Under the pieces are notes generated by a model. It was not told where the DNA came from. It saw only the letters and a program-made list of their open reading frames with translations, and did not search any database. A stretch of 37,028 bases of DNA, taken from an uncultured Oceanobacillus sp. Lineage in GTDB: Bacteria > Bacillota > Bacilli > Bacillales > Amphibacillaceae. Made by a program: the position numbers and the translations under genes. Numbering within the stretch: the first letter of the stretch is position 1; every line of letters starts with the position of its first letter. The stretch is from the NCBI GenBank assembly GCA_938004015.1, contig CALKWU010000190.1, positions 1-37,028 on the forward strand. The letters run 5' to 3'. Shown in pieces: positions 16,139 through 24,380 of the stretch.

Positions 16139-16195
16139 GTGACATTGTGTCACAACTCATAGGTTTATCTTAAATGACACATTGTCATTTGTCAA
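16139..16195 (-). promoter_or_regulatory. tetR promoter with two palindromic TetR-type operators
   Basis: On the minus strand TTGACA (16195-16190), a 17-bp spacer and TAAGAT (16172-16167) make a good sigma-A promoter. The spacer is filled by a perfect dyad, AAATGACA-CAT-TGTCATTT (16172-16190). A second dyad, GTGACA-TTG-TGTCAC (16139-16153), lies at about +10. Both share TGACA-N3-TGTCA, with centres 35 bp apart. Repressor bound there would block both polymerase binding and escape. Confidence 0.72.
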
Positions 16196-16210
16196 TGGCC
16201 CTATAAAAAT

Positions 16211-16249
16211 TTCCTAACTTTTTCCTAATTTTTTTTACATTTTTCCTAA
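16211..16249. repeat. Three phased TTCCTAA direct repeats
   Basis: TTCCTAA occurs at 16211, 16222 and 16243, spaced 11 and 21 bp, so all lie on one helix face. They sit between the tetR promoter and the potA promoter region, in a T-rich tract. They may be an activator site, an UP-like element or bent DNA. Confidence 0.45.
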
Positions 16250-16376
16250 TCGATGAAATGAAGAGCAATCAATGGGTCAAACGCTATCATTCATCTCCCG
16301 GGAATCCATCCGTTTTCGATAAAATTTCCTTAAAAAACACCTGAAATAAATGATTCCTTTTTCAAAACAATCGATG

Positions 16377-16382
16377 TATAAT
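16377..16382 (+). promoter_or_regulatory. -10 element ahead of potA
   Basis: A perfect TATAAT lies 40 bases upstream of the potA start. The -35 position at 17 bp spacing (TTCCTT) is weak. Confidence 0.45.
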
Positions 16383-16421
16383 TATTTTCGAATTTCACAA
16401 CGTAATTTAAAGGAGACAGCA

Positions 16422-17528
16422 ATGAAAAATGCTTCTATTATTGAATTCAAAAATGTCACGAAAACATTTGATGATCAAACGCTTGTTTTAGACAATGTTA
16501 GTTTTTCCATCAAGCGTGGAAAATTTTATACGTTGCTTGGGCCTTCGGGTTGTGGAAAAACGACGATTCTACGCCTGATTGCAGGATTCACGGAACCGAC
16601 TTCCGGAGACATATATTTTAATGGCGAAAAAATCAACCATCTTCCGCCGAACAAGCGGCAAGTCAATACTGTATTCCAAGACTATGCCCTCTTTCCACAT
16701 CTTAATGTATTTGAGAATGTCGCTTTCGGATTACGCATCAAAAAGTTGCCTAAATCAATCATTGAGGAAAAGGTAAAGGAAGCGTTGCACTTTGTCAATT
16801 TGGATGGCTATGAACATCGGGATATTGACGCAATGTCGGGCGGTCAAAAGCAACGCGTCGCCATTGCACGGGCGATCGTGAATGAACCGGAAGTGATTCT
16901 ACTGGATGAACCGCTCTCTGCCCTCGATCTCAAATTGCGGACACAAATGCAATATGAACTTCGCGAATTGCAACGGAGGCTCGGAATTACATTCATTTTC
17001 GTCACCCATGACCAAGAAGAAGCACTGGCGATGTCCGATGAGATTTTCGTTCTTGATAAAGGGAAAATCCAACAAAGCGGAACACCGATTGATATTTATG
17101 ATGAACCGATCAATCGCTTTGTCGCTGACTTTATCGGCGAATCCAATATTGTCGATGGAATCATGATCGAAGACTTTCTCGTGGAAATTGCCGGGAAACG
17201 ATTCGAATGTGTGGACGGTGGCATGAATCCGAATGAGCCGGTGGAAGTCGTCATTCGTCCGGAAGATTTGGAGATTACCCGAGCAGGTAAGGGTAAACTT
17301 GAAGTGACAGTGATTTCGCAATTGTTCCGTGGGGTGCATTATGAAATCAATTGTCGAGATGAAGATGGAAATGAGTGGCTCGTCCATACGACACGTCAAG
17401 TAAACATTGGTGAAAAAATCGGTCTTGATTTTGTTCCCGAAGCGATCCACATCATGCGTTTCGGTGAATCGGAGGAAGATTTTGACCGGAGAATCGAAAA
17501 GTATACAGAGGATGATGACAATGAATAG
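16422..17528 (+). CDS. potA: Spermidine/putrescine ABC transporter ATP-binding protein PotA
   Basis: A 368-residue importer ATPase. It shows Walker A GPSGCGKTT, Q-loop FQDYALFPHLNVFENV, signature MSGGQKQRVAIARA, Walker B VILLDEPLSALDLKLR and the switch histidine in FIFVTHDQEEALAMS. A C-terminal TOBE-type regulatory domain follows (about residues 285-355). The ATG at 16422 has AAAGGAGA upstream; an earlier in-frame ATG at 16350 does not. It overlaps potB by 8 bp. It powers polyamine uptake with PotBCD. Confidence 0.93.
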   Translation: MKNASIIEFKNVTKTFDDQTLVLDNVSFSIKRGKFYTLLGPSGCGKTTILRLIAGFTEPTSGDIYFNGEKINHLPPNKRQVNTVFQDYALFPHLNVFENVAFGLRIKKLPKSIIEEKVKEALHFVNLDGYEHRDIDAMSGGQKQRVAIARAIVNEPEVILLDEPLSALDLKLRTQMQYELRELQRRLGITFIFVTHDQEEALAMSDEIFVLDKGKIQQSGTPIDIYDEPINRFVADFIGESNIVDGIMIEDFLVEIAGKRFECVDGGMNPNEPVEVVIRPEDLEITRAGKGKLEVTVISQLFRGVHYEINCRDEDGNEWLVHTTRQVNIGEKIGLDFVPEAIHIMRFGESEEDFDRRIEKYTEDDDNE

Positions 17529-18324
17529 GCGAATGATGCGTCATCTGTATATGGTTCCGTATGTCGTATGGATTTTAGTTTTTGTCATTACACCGATTTT
17601 GCTTGTTCTATACTATTCTTTCTTCGATATTCATGGAAATTTTTCCATCATCAATTATGAGCGTTTTTTTACACCGGTTTATTTAAAACTGACGATCAAC
17701 TCTTTTTGGTATGCATTCTTGATCACGTTCATATCTTTGCTTGTCGCCTACCCGACTGCCTATTTATTGGTGAAAACGAGACATAAACAACTGTGGCTGT
17801 TACTGATTATCGTACCTTCCTGGATCAATTTATTGTTGAAAGCCTATGCCTTTATCGGGATTTTCGGTGCCTATGGTGCGGCGAATCAGTTCTTGGAGTT
17901 TATCGGAGTCGGCGCAAGACAGCTGTTGTTCACCGACTTCAGCTTCGTCTTTGTTGCCGTTTATATTTTCATTCCGTTTATGATTTTACCGATTTTCAAT
18001 GCACTGAACGGTTTAAACCCCGCTCTTGTTGATGCGGCAAATGATTTAGGGGCTTCCAAATGGACGACATTTGCGAGGGTCATTTTTCCATTGACGATTG
18101 ATGGTGTGAAAACGGGTTGCCAAGTCGTGTTCATACCAGCGCTTTCGCTGTTCATGTTGACAAGACTGATCGCAGGCAATCGGGTCATTACACTTGGAAC
18201 AGCCATCGAACAACATTTTCTCGTTACCCAAGATTGGGGAATGGGTTCAACTGTCGCCGTATTTTTGATTCTGATTATGTTCGTCATGATCCGCTTGACC
18301 GGATTTAGAAGGCGGGGTGTGTAA
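17521..18324 (+). CDS. potB: Spermidine/putrescine ABC transporter permease PotB
   Basis: A 267-residue permease with several helices starting at HLYMVPYVVWILVFVITPILL. The EAA coupling loop is LVDAANDLGASKWTTFARVIFPLTIDGVKTG. The start at 17521 overlaps the end of potA (ATGAATAG), so translation is coupled. It forms the channel with PotC. Confidence 0.92.
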   Translation: MNRRMMRHLYMVPYVVWILVFVITPILLVLYYSFFDIHGNFSIINYERFFTPVYLKLTINSFWYAFLITFISLLVAYPTAYLLVKTRHKQLWLLLIIVPSWINLLLKAYAFIGIFGAYGAANQFLEFIGVGARQLLFTDFSFVFVAVYIFIPFMILPIFNALNGLNPALVDAANDLGASKWTTFARVIFPLTIDGVKTGCQVVFIPALSLFMLTRLIAGNRVITLGTAIEQHFLVTQDWGMGSTVAVFLILIMFVMIRLTGFRRRGV

Positions 18325-18325
18325 G

Positions 18326-19126
18326 ATGAGGAGCAACACGAATTCTTTTGCAAAACTATTCCTTATCATTATCTTTCTCATTCTCTATGCACCAATCTTT
18401 TATCTTATGATCTATTCCTTCAATAGCGGCGGTTCGATGAGTGGGTTCGATGGATTTACTTTGGACTGGTACCGGGAGTTGTTAGGCGATACGCGAATGC
18501 TCATCATTGTGTTGAACACGATTGTAATCGCATTATTGTCGGCACTTATTGCAACGATCATCGGAACATTTGGTGCGATTGGCATCCATTCATTGAAACG
18601 GAATAAAAACTCGGTGCTCAGTCTGAACAATGTGCTGATCGTCAGTCCGGACGTCATTATCGGTGCATCGTTTCTCATTTTATTTACAATTGCCGGAATC
18701 CGTTTAGGTTTTTATTCCGTGCTCTTGTCCCATATCGCATTCAGCATTCCCATCGTTGTGTTGATGGTGCTACCGAAACTCGCCGAGATGAACTCATCCC
18801 TCATTGATGCAGCCCGGGATTTGGGAGCAACAAGATGGGATGTTTTCACGAAAGTCATTTTCCCGTCTATCACACCAGGAATATTTGCCGGATTTTTTAT
18901 GGCGCTCACCTATTCCTTGGATGATTTTGCAGTCACCTTCTTTGTAACAGGGAATGGATTTTCAACGCTGTCGGTGGAAATTTATTCGATGGCGAGACAA
19001 GGGGTTTCGTTGACGATCAACGCTCTTTCCACGGTTCTATTCTTATTTACACTTCTGCTCGTCGGTATCTACTATATTCTGACCCAACGAGGCGGTTTTA
19101 GAGTTGGAGGTTGGTTGAGACGATGA
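18326..19126 (+). CDS. potC: Spermidine/putrescine ABC transporter permease PotC
   Basis: A 266-residue permease: FLIIIFLILYAPIFYLMIYSF at the N-terminus and the EAA loop LIDAARDLGATRWDVFTKVIFPSITPGIFAG. The start at 18326 follows the potB stop by one base. A GTG at 18317 is an alternative. Its stop overlaps the potD start (ATGA). Confidence 0.92.
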   Translation: MRSNTNSFAKLFLIIIFLILYAPIFYLMIYSFNSGGSMSGFDGFTLDWYRELLGDTRMLIIVLNTIVIALLSALIATIIGTFGAIGIHSLKRNKNSVLSLNNVLIVSPDVIIGASFLILFTIAGIRLGFYSVLLSHIAFSIPIVVLMVLPKLAEMNSSLIDAARDLGATRWDVFTKVIFPSITPGIFAGFFMALTYSLDDFAVTFFVTGNGFSTLSVEIYSMARQGVSLTINALSTVLFLFTLLLVGIYYILTQRGGFRVGGWLRR

Positions 19127-20193
19127 AAAAACTGTTGACGGCATTTTTCGGCATCACCCTTGTTTCCCTTCTGTTGCTCGTATGGATTCAGCAGTTGAAC
19201 ACTTCCCAAGGTTATTCCGGGACCGGTACAATCACCGTCTTCAACTGGGGAGATTACATCGATATGGAACTCGTGGAACGTTTTCAAGAGGAAACGGGCA
19301 TGACGGTCATTTATGAAACCTTTGATTCCAATGAAGCGATGCTTACGAAAATCCAGCAAGGTGGAACGACGTATGATATAGCGGTGCCTTCGGAATACAT
19401 GATTGAAAAGATGAAAGAAGAAGATTTGCTGATCGAGTTGGATCATGAGAAACTGCCGAATTTGCAATATATTGATGAGCGGTTCCTCGATTTGTCCTTT
19501 GATGAAGGTAATCGCTATTCCGTGCCGTACTTCTGGGGTACCGTCGGCATATTATACAATCCGGACATGCTTCCCGGTAAAACATTCACGAGTTGGAATG
19601 ATTTGTGGGATCCGGCTTTGAAAAATGAAATCTTACTCATCGATGGTGCCCGGGAAGTGATGGGGATGGCTTTGAATTCTTTAGGCTATTCGTTGAACGA
19701 TACGAATCGCGATCATTTGGAAGAAGCTCTCGACAAGCTGAACGAACTGACACCAAACGTGAAAGCTATTGTCGGTGATGAAAATAAACTGCTGATGGCC
19801 AATAACGAAGCCGCAGTCGCTCTTGTTTGGTCCGGGGATGCACGGGATGTCATGTGGGAAAACGAGGCGTTGGATTATGTCGTACCGGAAGAAGGTTCCA
19901 ATCTTTGGTTCGATAGCATGGTAATTCCGAAAACAGCTGATAATGTGGAAGGAGCCCATCAATTCATCAATTTTATGTTGGATCCGGAAGTTGCTGCACA
20001 AAATACAGAATATGTGAGTTATTCGACACCGAATGAAGCAGCATTAAACTATTTGCCAGAAGAAATGGTGACGGATGAGAGGTTTTACCCTCCGCCGGAA
20101 CTGACGGAACGGCTTGAGGTTTATGAAAATTTAGGTAAAGAAATGCTTGGCGTATATAATGATTTGTTTTTGACCTTTAAAATGCATCATTAG
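19123..20193 (+). CDS. potD: Polyamine-binding protein PotD, apparently signal-anchored
   Basis: A 356-residue extracytoplasmic receptor of the PotD/PotF family. After the N-terminal hydrophobic stretch comes TITVFNWGDYIDMELVERFQEETGMTVIYETFDSNEAMLTKIQ, a classic polyamine-binder start. Later regions VPYFWGTVGILYN, ALVWSGDARDV and PNEAALNYLPEE also fit. The N-terminus (MKKLLTAFFGITLVSLLLLVWIQQLN) has no lipobox cysteine, unlike most Gram-positive binding proteins. It may therefore be held by an uncleaved signal anchor. It is coupled to potC by an ATGA overlap. Confidence 0.92.
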   Translation: MKKLLTAFFGITLVSLLLLVWIQQLNTSQGYSGTGTITVFNWGDYIDMELVERFQEETGMTVIYETFDSNEAMLTKIQQGGTTYDIAVPSEYMIEKMKEEDLLIELDHEKLPNLQYIDERFLDLSFDEGNRYSVPYFWGTVGILYNPDMLPGKTFTSWNDLWDPALKNEILLIDGAREVMGMALNSLGYSLNDTNRDHLEEALDKLNELTPNVKAIVGDENKLLMANNEAAVALVWSGDARDVMWENEALDYVVPEEGSNLWFDSMVIPKTADNVEGAHQFINFMLDPEVAAQNTEYVSYSTPNEAALNYLPEEMVTDERFYPPPELTERLEVYENLGKEMLGVYNDLFLTFKMHH

Positions 20194-20251
20194 TTGATAA
20201 ATGGAGAACCCCCATCCAGTTGGAGGGTCGACTTTGAAAATATGTCCGTTT

Positions 20252-20292
20252 CCAAAAGGAACCCCGAGTGGACTGTGAACCGTTCGGGGTTA
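20252..20292 (-). terminator. Hairpin ending the small membrane-peptide gene
   Basis: AACCCCGA (20260-20267) pairs with TCGGGGTT (20284-20291). On the minus strand CCTTTT follows. It lies between the convergent potD and small-peptide genes and may serve both. Confidence 0.55.
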
Positions 20293-20385
20293 AGATTTAC
20301 GGGTTGAGTTGCGGAGTAAATATGTGATGAATGCAAGAAATAACACAGGCAGGAGCAAACCGAGCCAGCTAAAACCGACGAACAT
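20290..20385 (-). CDS. Small single-pass membrane peptide, 31 residues
   Basis: This gene is too short for standard finders. ATG at 20385 with AAGGTG about 8 bases upstream gives MFVGFSWLGLLLPVLFLA, continuing through a hydrophobic helix to a basic tail (RNSTRKS). The charge pattern (hydrophobic, then positive C-terminus) suits an N-out or dual-orientation membrane miniprotein. Upstream on the minus strand TTGACA-16-TATGAG could be its promoter, and a hairpin overlaps its stop. I do not recognise a family. Function is unknown; it could be a sporulation or stress miniprotein. Confidence 0.5.
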   Translation of the reverse strand: MFVGFSWLGLLLPVLFLAFITYLLRNSTRKS

Positions 20386-20524
20386 CAAATCACACCTTTT
20401 CACCAAGAATTAACCTCATAAGTCCATGTCCTTTTCTGTCAATATGAAAGATTGCTAATTGTTTGTCGGTGTTTTAGGTTTCTTTGTATCATACAACATT
20501 CCATCGTTTCATGCAAGGTCGCCA

Positions 20525-20575
20525 ATAAAAAATAAGGTTGGAAAAACCTCTGAACACGTCACCGTTTTTCCAACC
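20525..20575 (-). terminator. Terminator of htpG
   Basis: GGTTGGAAAAAC (20536-20547) pairs with GTTTTTCCAACC (20564-20575). TTATTTTTTATT follows on the minus strand. Confidence 0.9.
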
Positions 20576-20584
20576 AAATTATTT

Positions 20585-22465
20585 TTAAAGCATCACTTTA
20601 CAAATATCGTTCGTAAACGCTACTGGATCTTCTATCGGTAATCCTTCAATCAATAACGCTTGGTTGTACAACAAATTCGTATATAGCTTCAGCTGTTCTT
20701 CCCCTTCTTCTTCTGCCCGTTCGAGAGCTTTCATAATATCGTGGTTCACGTTGATCTCCAACACTTTTTCCGCTTGGATTTTTTGGTCATCCGGCATCGC
20801 ATTGATGATTTTTTCCATTTCGATGGAAATATCCCCGTCTGCCGTCAAAACGACCGGATGGGACTTGAGCCGCTTCGATGCACGGACGGCCGTCACCTTA
20901 TCTCCTAAAATGTCTTTCATCTTCTTGAACAATTCCTCATACTGCTTTTCCGCTTCTTTATCTTCTTTTTTATCATCATCCGTGTCAATGCCTAAATCCC
21001 CGCTGGAGACGTTCTTAAACTCTTTATCTTTATAGCTCATCAGCATACGGATGGCAAATTCATCGATTTCATCGGTGAAATAGAGGATTTCATAACCTTT
21101 ATCCTTCACGAGCTCCGTTTGCGGGAGTTTATCGATCCGTTCGACGGTCTCCCCTTGGGCATAGTAGATATACTTTTGTTCTTCCGGCATGCGCTCCACA
21201 TATTCATCGAGCGTCACCAATTTTTTCTCGTTGGACGAATAGAACAACAACAAATCTTGCAGTTCTTCTTTATGTCGGCCGAAATCGCTGTAGACTCCAT
21301 ATTTCAATTGCGGACCAAAGGATTTGAAAAACGTTTCATACGCTTCACGGTCTTGGTTGAGCAACTGTTTCAATTGCTGTTTGATTCTTTTCCTGATGTT
21401 TTTTGCGATGATTTTCAACTGCCGATCATGCTGGAGCATTTCCCGTGAAATGTTCAAAGAGAGGTCTTCGGAATCGACGAGACCTTTCACGAAACTGAAA
21501 TGATCCGGCAACAAGTCCGGGCATTTTTCCATGATCAACACGCCATTGGAATAAAGCTCCAGTCCTTTTTCGTATTCTTTCGTATAGTAATTGTACGGTG
21601 CGCTTTCCGGAATATAAAGGATCGCATCATAACGAACTGCTCCATCGACATGAAGATGGATATGTTTCAGCGGTTTATCGAACCCGTAATGTTTTTCTTG
21701 ATAGAAATTTTCATAGTCTTCATCAGTCAATTCATTTTTATTTTTCTTCCAAATCGGCACCATTGTATTTAATGTTTCTTCGGTGATGACGTCCTCGTAT
21801 TCATCCTCGGTCCCCTCTTTCAATTTTCTTTCAGTGACATCCATTTTAATCGGGTACCGGATGAAGTCCGAGTATTTTTTCACAATTTGGCGGAGCCGGT
21901 ATTCTTCGAGGAATTCGTCATAGTTTTCTTCTTCTTCATTTTCTTTCAATTGGAGGATGATTTCCGTACCGACTTCTTCCTTTTCGGCCGGTTCAATCGT
22001 ATAACCGTCGGGACCGGTGGACTCCCATTTGTACGCCTGGTCACTGTCGACGGAACGGCTGATGACCGTCACTTTATCGGCAACCATGAAGGCGGCATAA
22101 AATCCGACACCAAATTGGCCGATAATATCGTGGCCATCTTTGATTTCATGCTCCTGCTTAAATTGATAGGAGCCGCTTTTGGCGATGACTCCAAGGTTTT
22201 CATCCATTTCTTCCTTTGTCATGCCGATTCCGGTATCGAGGACGGTCAATGTGCGTTTCTCTTTATTCGGAATGAGTTTAATATAATAGTTTTCTCTGTC
22301 AAAAGTGAGATTGTCATCAGTCAGCGCCCGGTAGTAAAGCTTGTCGATTGCATCGCTCGCATTGGAAATGAGTTCCCTTAAAAACACTTCCCGCTGTGAA
22401 TAGATGGAGTTGATCACCATATCCAACAACTTTTTCGATTCGGCTTGAAATTCTCTTTTTTCCAT
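20585..22465 (-). CDS. htpG: Molecular chaperone HtpG (Hsp90)
   Basis: A 626-residue Hsp90 homologue of normal bacterial length. The GHKL ATPase domain shows ELISNASDAIDKL, DTGIGMTKEEM and GQFGVGFYAAFMVADKV in the first 130 residues. The middle domain carries NISREMLQ and the arginine region ILKNIRKRI-like (IIAKNIRKRIKQQL). The C-terminal dimerisation part ends with EDPVAFTNDICKVML. GGAGGAGAG lies before the ATG. A CIRCE element and sigma-A promoter upstream indicate HrcA repression. Confidence 0.97.
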   Translation of the reverse strand: MEKREFQAESKKLLDMVINSIYSQREVFLRELISNASDAIDKLYYRALTDDNLTFDRENYYIKLIPNKEKRTLTVLDTGIGMTKEEMDENLGVIAKSGSYQFKQEHEIKDGHDIIGQFGVGFYAAFMVADKVTVISRSVDSDQAYKWESTGPDGYTIEPAEKEEVGTEIILQLKENEEEENYDEFLEEYRLRQIVKKYSDFIRYPIKMDVTERKLKEGTEDEYEDVITEETLNTMVPIWKKNKNELTDEDYENFYQEKHYGFDKPLKHIHLHVDGAVRYDAILYIPESAPYNYYTKEYEKGLELYSNGVLIMEKCPDLLPDHFSFVKGLVDSEDLSLNISREMLQHDRQLKIIAKNIRKRIKQQLKQLLNQDREAYETFFKSFGPQLKYGVYSDFGRHKEELQDLLLFYSSNEKKLVTLDEYVERMPEEQKYIYYAQGETVERIDKLPQTELVKDKGYEILYFTDEIDEFAIRMLMSYKDKEFKNVSSGDLGIDTDDDKKEDKEAEKQYEELFKKMKDILGDKVTAVRASKRLKSHPVVLTADGDISIEMEKIINAMPDDQKIQAEKVLEINVNHDIMKALERAEEEGEEQLKLYTNLLYNQALLIEGLPIEDPVAFTNDICKVML

Positions 22466-22535
22466 CGTTTCTCTCCTCCGTCATATCATAAAAATAGAGA
22501 ACGCTGATCCAGCTTCTCCATCCGTGCAAAATATT

Positions 22536-22600
22536 TTAGCACTCTCAAGGTTCAAGTGCTAATCTATTTATTTCATAACATATCCGCCATTTCTAGTCAA
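22536..22600 (-). promoter_or_regulatory. htpG promoter and CIRCE (HrcA operator)
   Basis: On the minus strand TTGACT (22600-22595), 17 bp and TATGAA (22577-22572) form a sigma-A promoter. CIRCE follows at 22562-22536: TTAGCACTT-N9-GAGTGCTAA, one mismatch from the consensus TTAGCACTC-N9-GAGTGCTAA. It sits at the expected transcription start. Confidence 0.92.
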
Positions 22601-22605
22601 TTGAA

Positions 22606-22707
22606 TTGGGTCAAACGGGGTCTGTCCCTATTTGGCTCAATTGGGCCGTTTGGGACTGTCCCTATTCGTCCCATTTGGGTCATTCTGGGACTGTCCCGTT
22701 TGTCCCA
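22606..22707. repeat. GGGAC-palindrome repeat, copy B (three cores)
   Basis: Cores GGGTCTGTCCC (22618-22628), GGGACTGTCCC (22652-22662) and GGGACTGTCCC (22687-22697) are separated by TATTTGG..., TATTCGTCCCATTTGGG and similar linkers. TTGGGTCAAAC precedes the first and TGTCCCA follows the last. CTGGGAC/GTCCCAG plus TTTTT at the end could act as a weak terminator. The array fills the space between the htpG promoter and the sirtuin gene. Confidence 0.7.
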
Positions 22708-22741
22708 GTTTTTGCGGTATACTATGGATAGGAGGGATAAG

Positions 22742-23446
22742 ATGCTGAAAAAATGGTTGGATGAAGCTGATTATACAATCGTATTCACAGGCGCAGGGAT
22801 GTCGACGGAAAGTGGTCTTCCGGATTTCCGTTCCAGTCAAGGATTGTGGAAACAGAAGGACCCGGCTCAACTTGCCAGTACGGATGCATTGAACAATAAC
22901 GTGGAAGAGTTCATCGCCTTTTATCGGGAGCGGGTGCTCGGTGTGAAAGAGTACGGACCCCACCGAGGACATCATATCCTTGCTGAATGGGAAAAAGCGG
23001 GAAAAATCAAGTCAATCATCACGCAAAACGTCGATGGATTCCACCAGCTGGCAGGAAGCAAACGAGTGGCCGAACTCCATGGGACCTTGCAAAAAGTCCA
23101 TTGTGAATCTTGCGGCCGTGAATATGGTAGTGAAGAGTATGTGAATGAGGAGTTTTACTGTGAATGCGGCGGTGTTTTACGTCCATCCGTCGTGTTGTTC
23201 GGTGAAAGTTTACCGATGGATGCATTTGAATTCGCCTTGGAAGAAACGGAAAAAGCCGATTTGTTCATCGTCCTCGGCTCATCGCTCACCGTCACTCCAG
23301 CAAACCAATTTCCGATGATTGCAAAAGAAAATGGTGCGAAATTGGTCATCGTCAACCAGGATGATACCCCACTCGACCATCGAGCCGATTTAGTCATCCA
23401 AGATAAAAAGATTGGAGAATTGTTGAAAGAGTTGGATGAAGGTTAG
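22742..23446 (+). CDS. NAD-dependent protein deacylase (sirtuin, CobB/SIR2 family)
   Basis: A 234-residue sirtuin that removes acyl groups from lysines using NAD+. It shows the NAD motif GAGMSTESGLPDFRSSQGLW at residues about 17-36, TQNVDGFHQLAGS, the catalytic histidine in AELHGTL, and a zinc module with CESC and a tighter CEC pair. GSSLTVTPANQFP follows. I use the ATG at 22742, with AGGAGG 6 bases upstream. The long upstream frame reads through the GGGAC repeats and is an artefact. It is alone in its unit, with a terminator at 23476-23528. Confidence 0.93.
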   Translation: MLKKWLDEADYTIVFTGAGMSTESGLPDFRSSQGLWKQKDPAQLASTDALNNNVEEFIAFYRERVLGVKEYGPHRGHHILAEWEKAGKIKSIITQNVDGFHQLAGSKRVAELHGTLQKVHCESCGREYGSEEYVNEEFYCECGGVLRPSVVLFGESLPMDAFEFALEETEKADLFIVLGSSLTVTPANQFPMIAKENGAKLVIVNQDDTPLDHRADLVIQDKKIGELLKELDEG

Positions 23447-23475
23447 GCTGATGCAAGCCTTCATTGATCGATTCG

Positions 23476-23530
23476 TCGGGATGCTTGTCTTTGTTGCATA
23501 TCGCACAGGCAAGCAAGCCCGACCTTTTTG
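23476..23530 (+). terminator. Terminator of the sirtuin gene
   Basis: TCGGGATGCTTGTC pairs imperfectly with GGCAAGCAAGCCCGA and is followed by CCTTTTTGTC. Confidence 0.7.
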
Positions 23531-23644
23531 TCTTGTTTTGGCCACTTTCGCAATCGTTCTTACATAGATGAGCAATTTTATAGTGGATTTCTTCATAAAT
23601 ACGTACAATACAATGTAATACGGCTTACGTAAAGGGGTGAAGTA

Positions 23645-24292
23645 TTGGCTGTACAAAGCAAGTTGCTCGAAATAGGGATTCTAGTTTCCAGTTTAGCCGT
23701 CGGTTTCCTTGCTTTTTATTTGCTTAGCGATAGGCCGAAAGCGGAAAAAAAAAAGCAAATGGACGACATGATTTCACAAATAATCAACTTCATATTATTG
23801 ATTTGGCTAGGTAAAATCATCATGAATGTCTCCTTGTTTTTGTCCGATCCTCTGGCGGTTCTCGCCTATCCAAGCGACACGGACGCTTTTTATACGGCAG
23901 TCATCTTCATGCCGATTTGGCTTCTAGTCCAATCCAGAAGGAAACAGTTGAAGATTTTTCCTTTAATCGTAAGTTTTATTCCGGTTTTTCTCGTCAGCTC
24001 TTTCGTCTATGAATTCATTGAATGGACGGCTTACGATAATCCTTTTGCGATTGGCAACCTAATCTTGTTCGCAGTCTTGATCGGATTATACTTTTTTCTA
24101 AAAGAAAAATTGAACGCATCGGTGCTGTTGTTCATCCTGATTACGGTATGGTCGTTCGGTTTGGTTTTCATGATGACTTTCCAACCTTTCATCACGGTTT
24201 TCGGTTACATCGTCGGATTTGAATTCGTCGGATTGTTTTTTATCATAAGTAATGGCATTCTAATCTATAGATTTAGAAAGAAGCCTGTTTAG
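23645..24292 (+). CDS. Polytopic membrane protein of unknown function, beside a TlpA-like thioredoxin
   Basis: A 215-residue protein with about six or seven hydrophobic segments (for example EIGILVSSLAVGFLAFYLL, IINFILLIWLGKIIMNVSLFL, FPLIVSFIPVFLVSSFVYEF) and a basic C-terminus (YRFRKKPV). It starts with TTG at 23645 behind AAAGGGGTGA. I do not recognise the family. It contains no cysteine, so it is not a CcdA/DsbD electron carrier by itself. It lies 88 bp upstream of a TlpA-like gene on the same strand, which suggests an envelope redox role as a partner or anchor. This is inference. Confidence 0.75.
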   Translation: MAVQSKLLEIGILVSSLAVGFLAFYLLSDRPKAEKKKQMDDMISQIINFILLIWLGKIIMNVSLFLSDPLAVLAYPSDTDAFYTAVIFMPIWLLVQSRRKQLKIFPLIVSFIPVFLVSSFVYEFIEWTAYDNPFAIGNLILFAVLIGLYFFLKEKLNASVLLFILITVWSFGLVFMMTFQPFITVFGYIVGFEFVGLFFIISNGILIYRFRKKPV

Positions 24293-24380
24293 AGACGGGC
24301 TGTAGAGTCAAGGACGCATATTTTTCAATTGCCCGATAATCAATTTGGCAATTTCCGAAATAGAGGAGGAAATTATTTTT

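Noticed and set aside
15949..16173. Plus-strand frame of 74 codons between tetR and potA
   Set aside because: It has no ribosome site, runs through both TetR-type dyads, and shows low-complexity basic residues.
22556..22741. N-terminal extension of the sirtuin
   Set aside because: The added residues translate the GGGAC repeats; the AGGAGG site supports the start at 22742.
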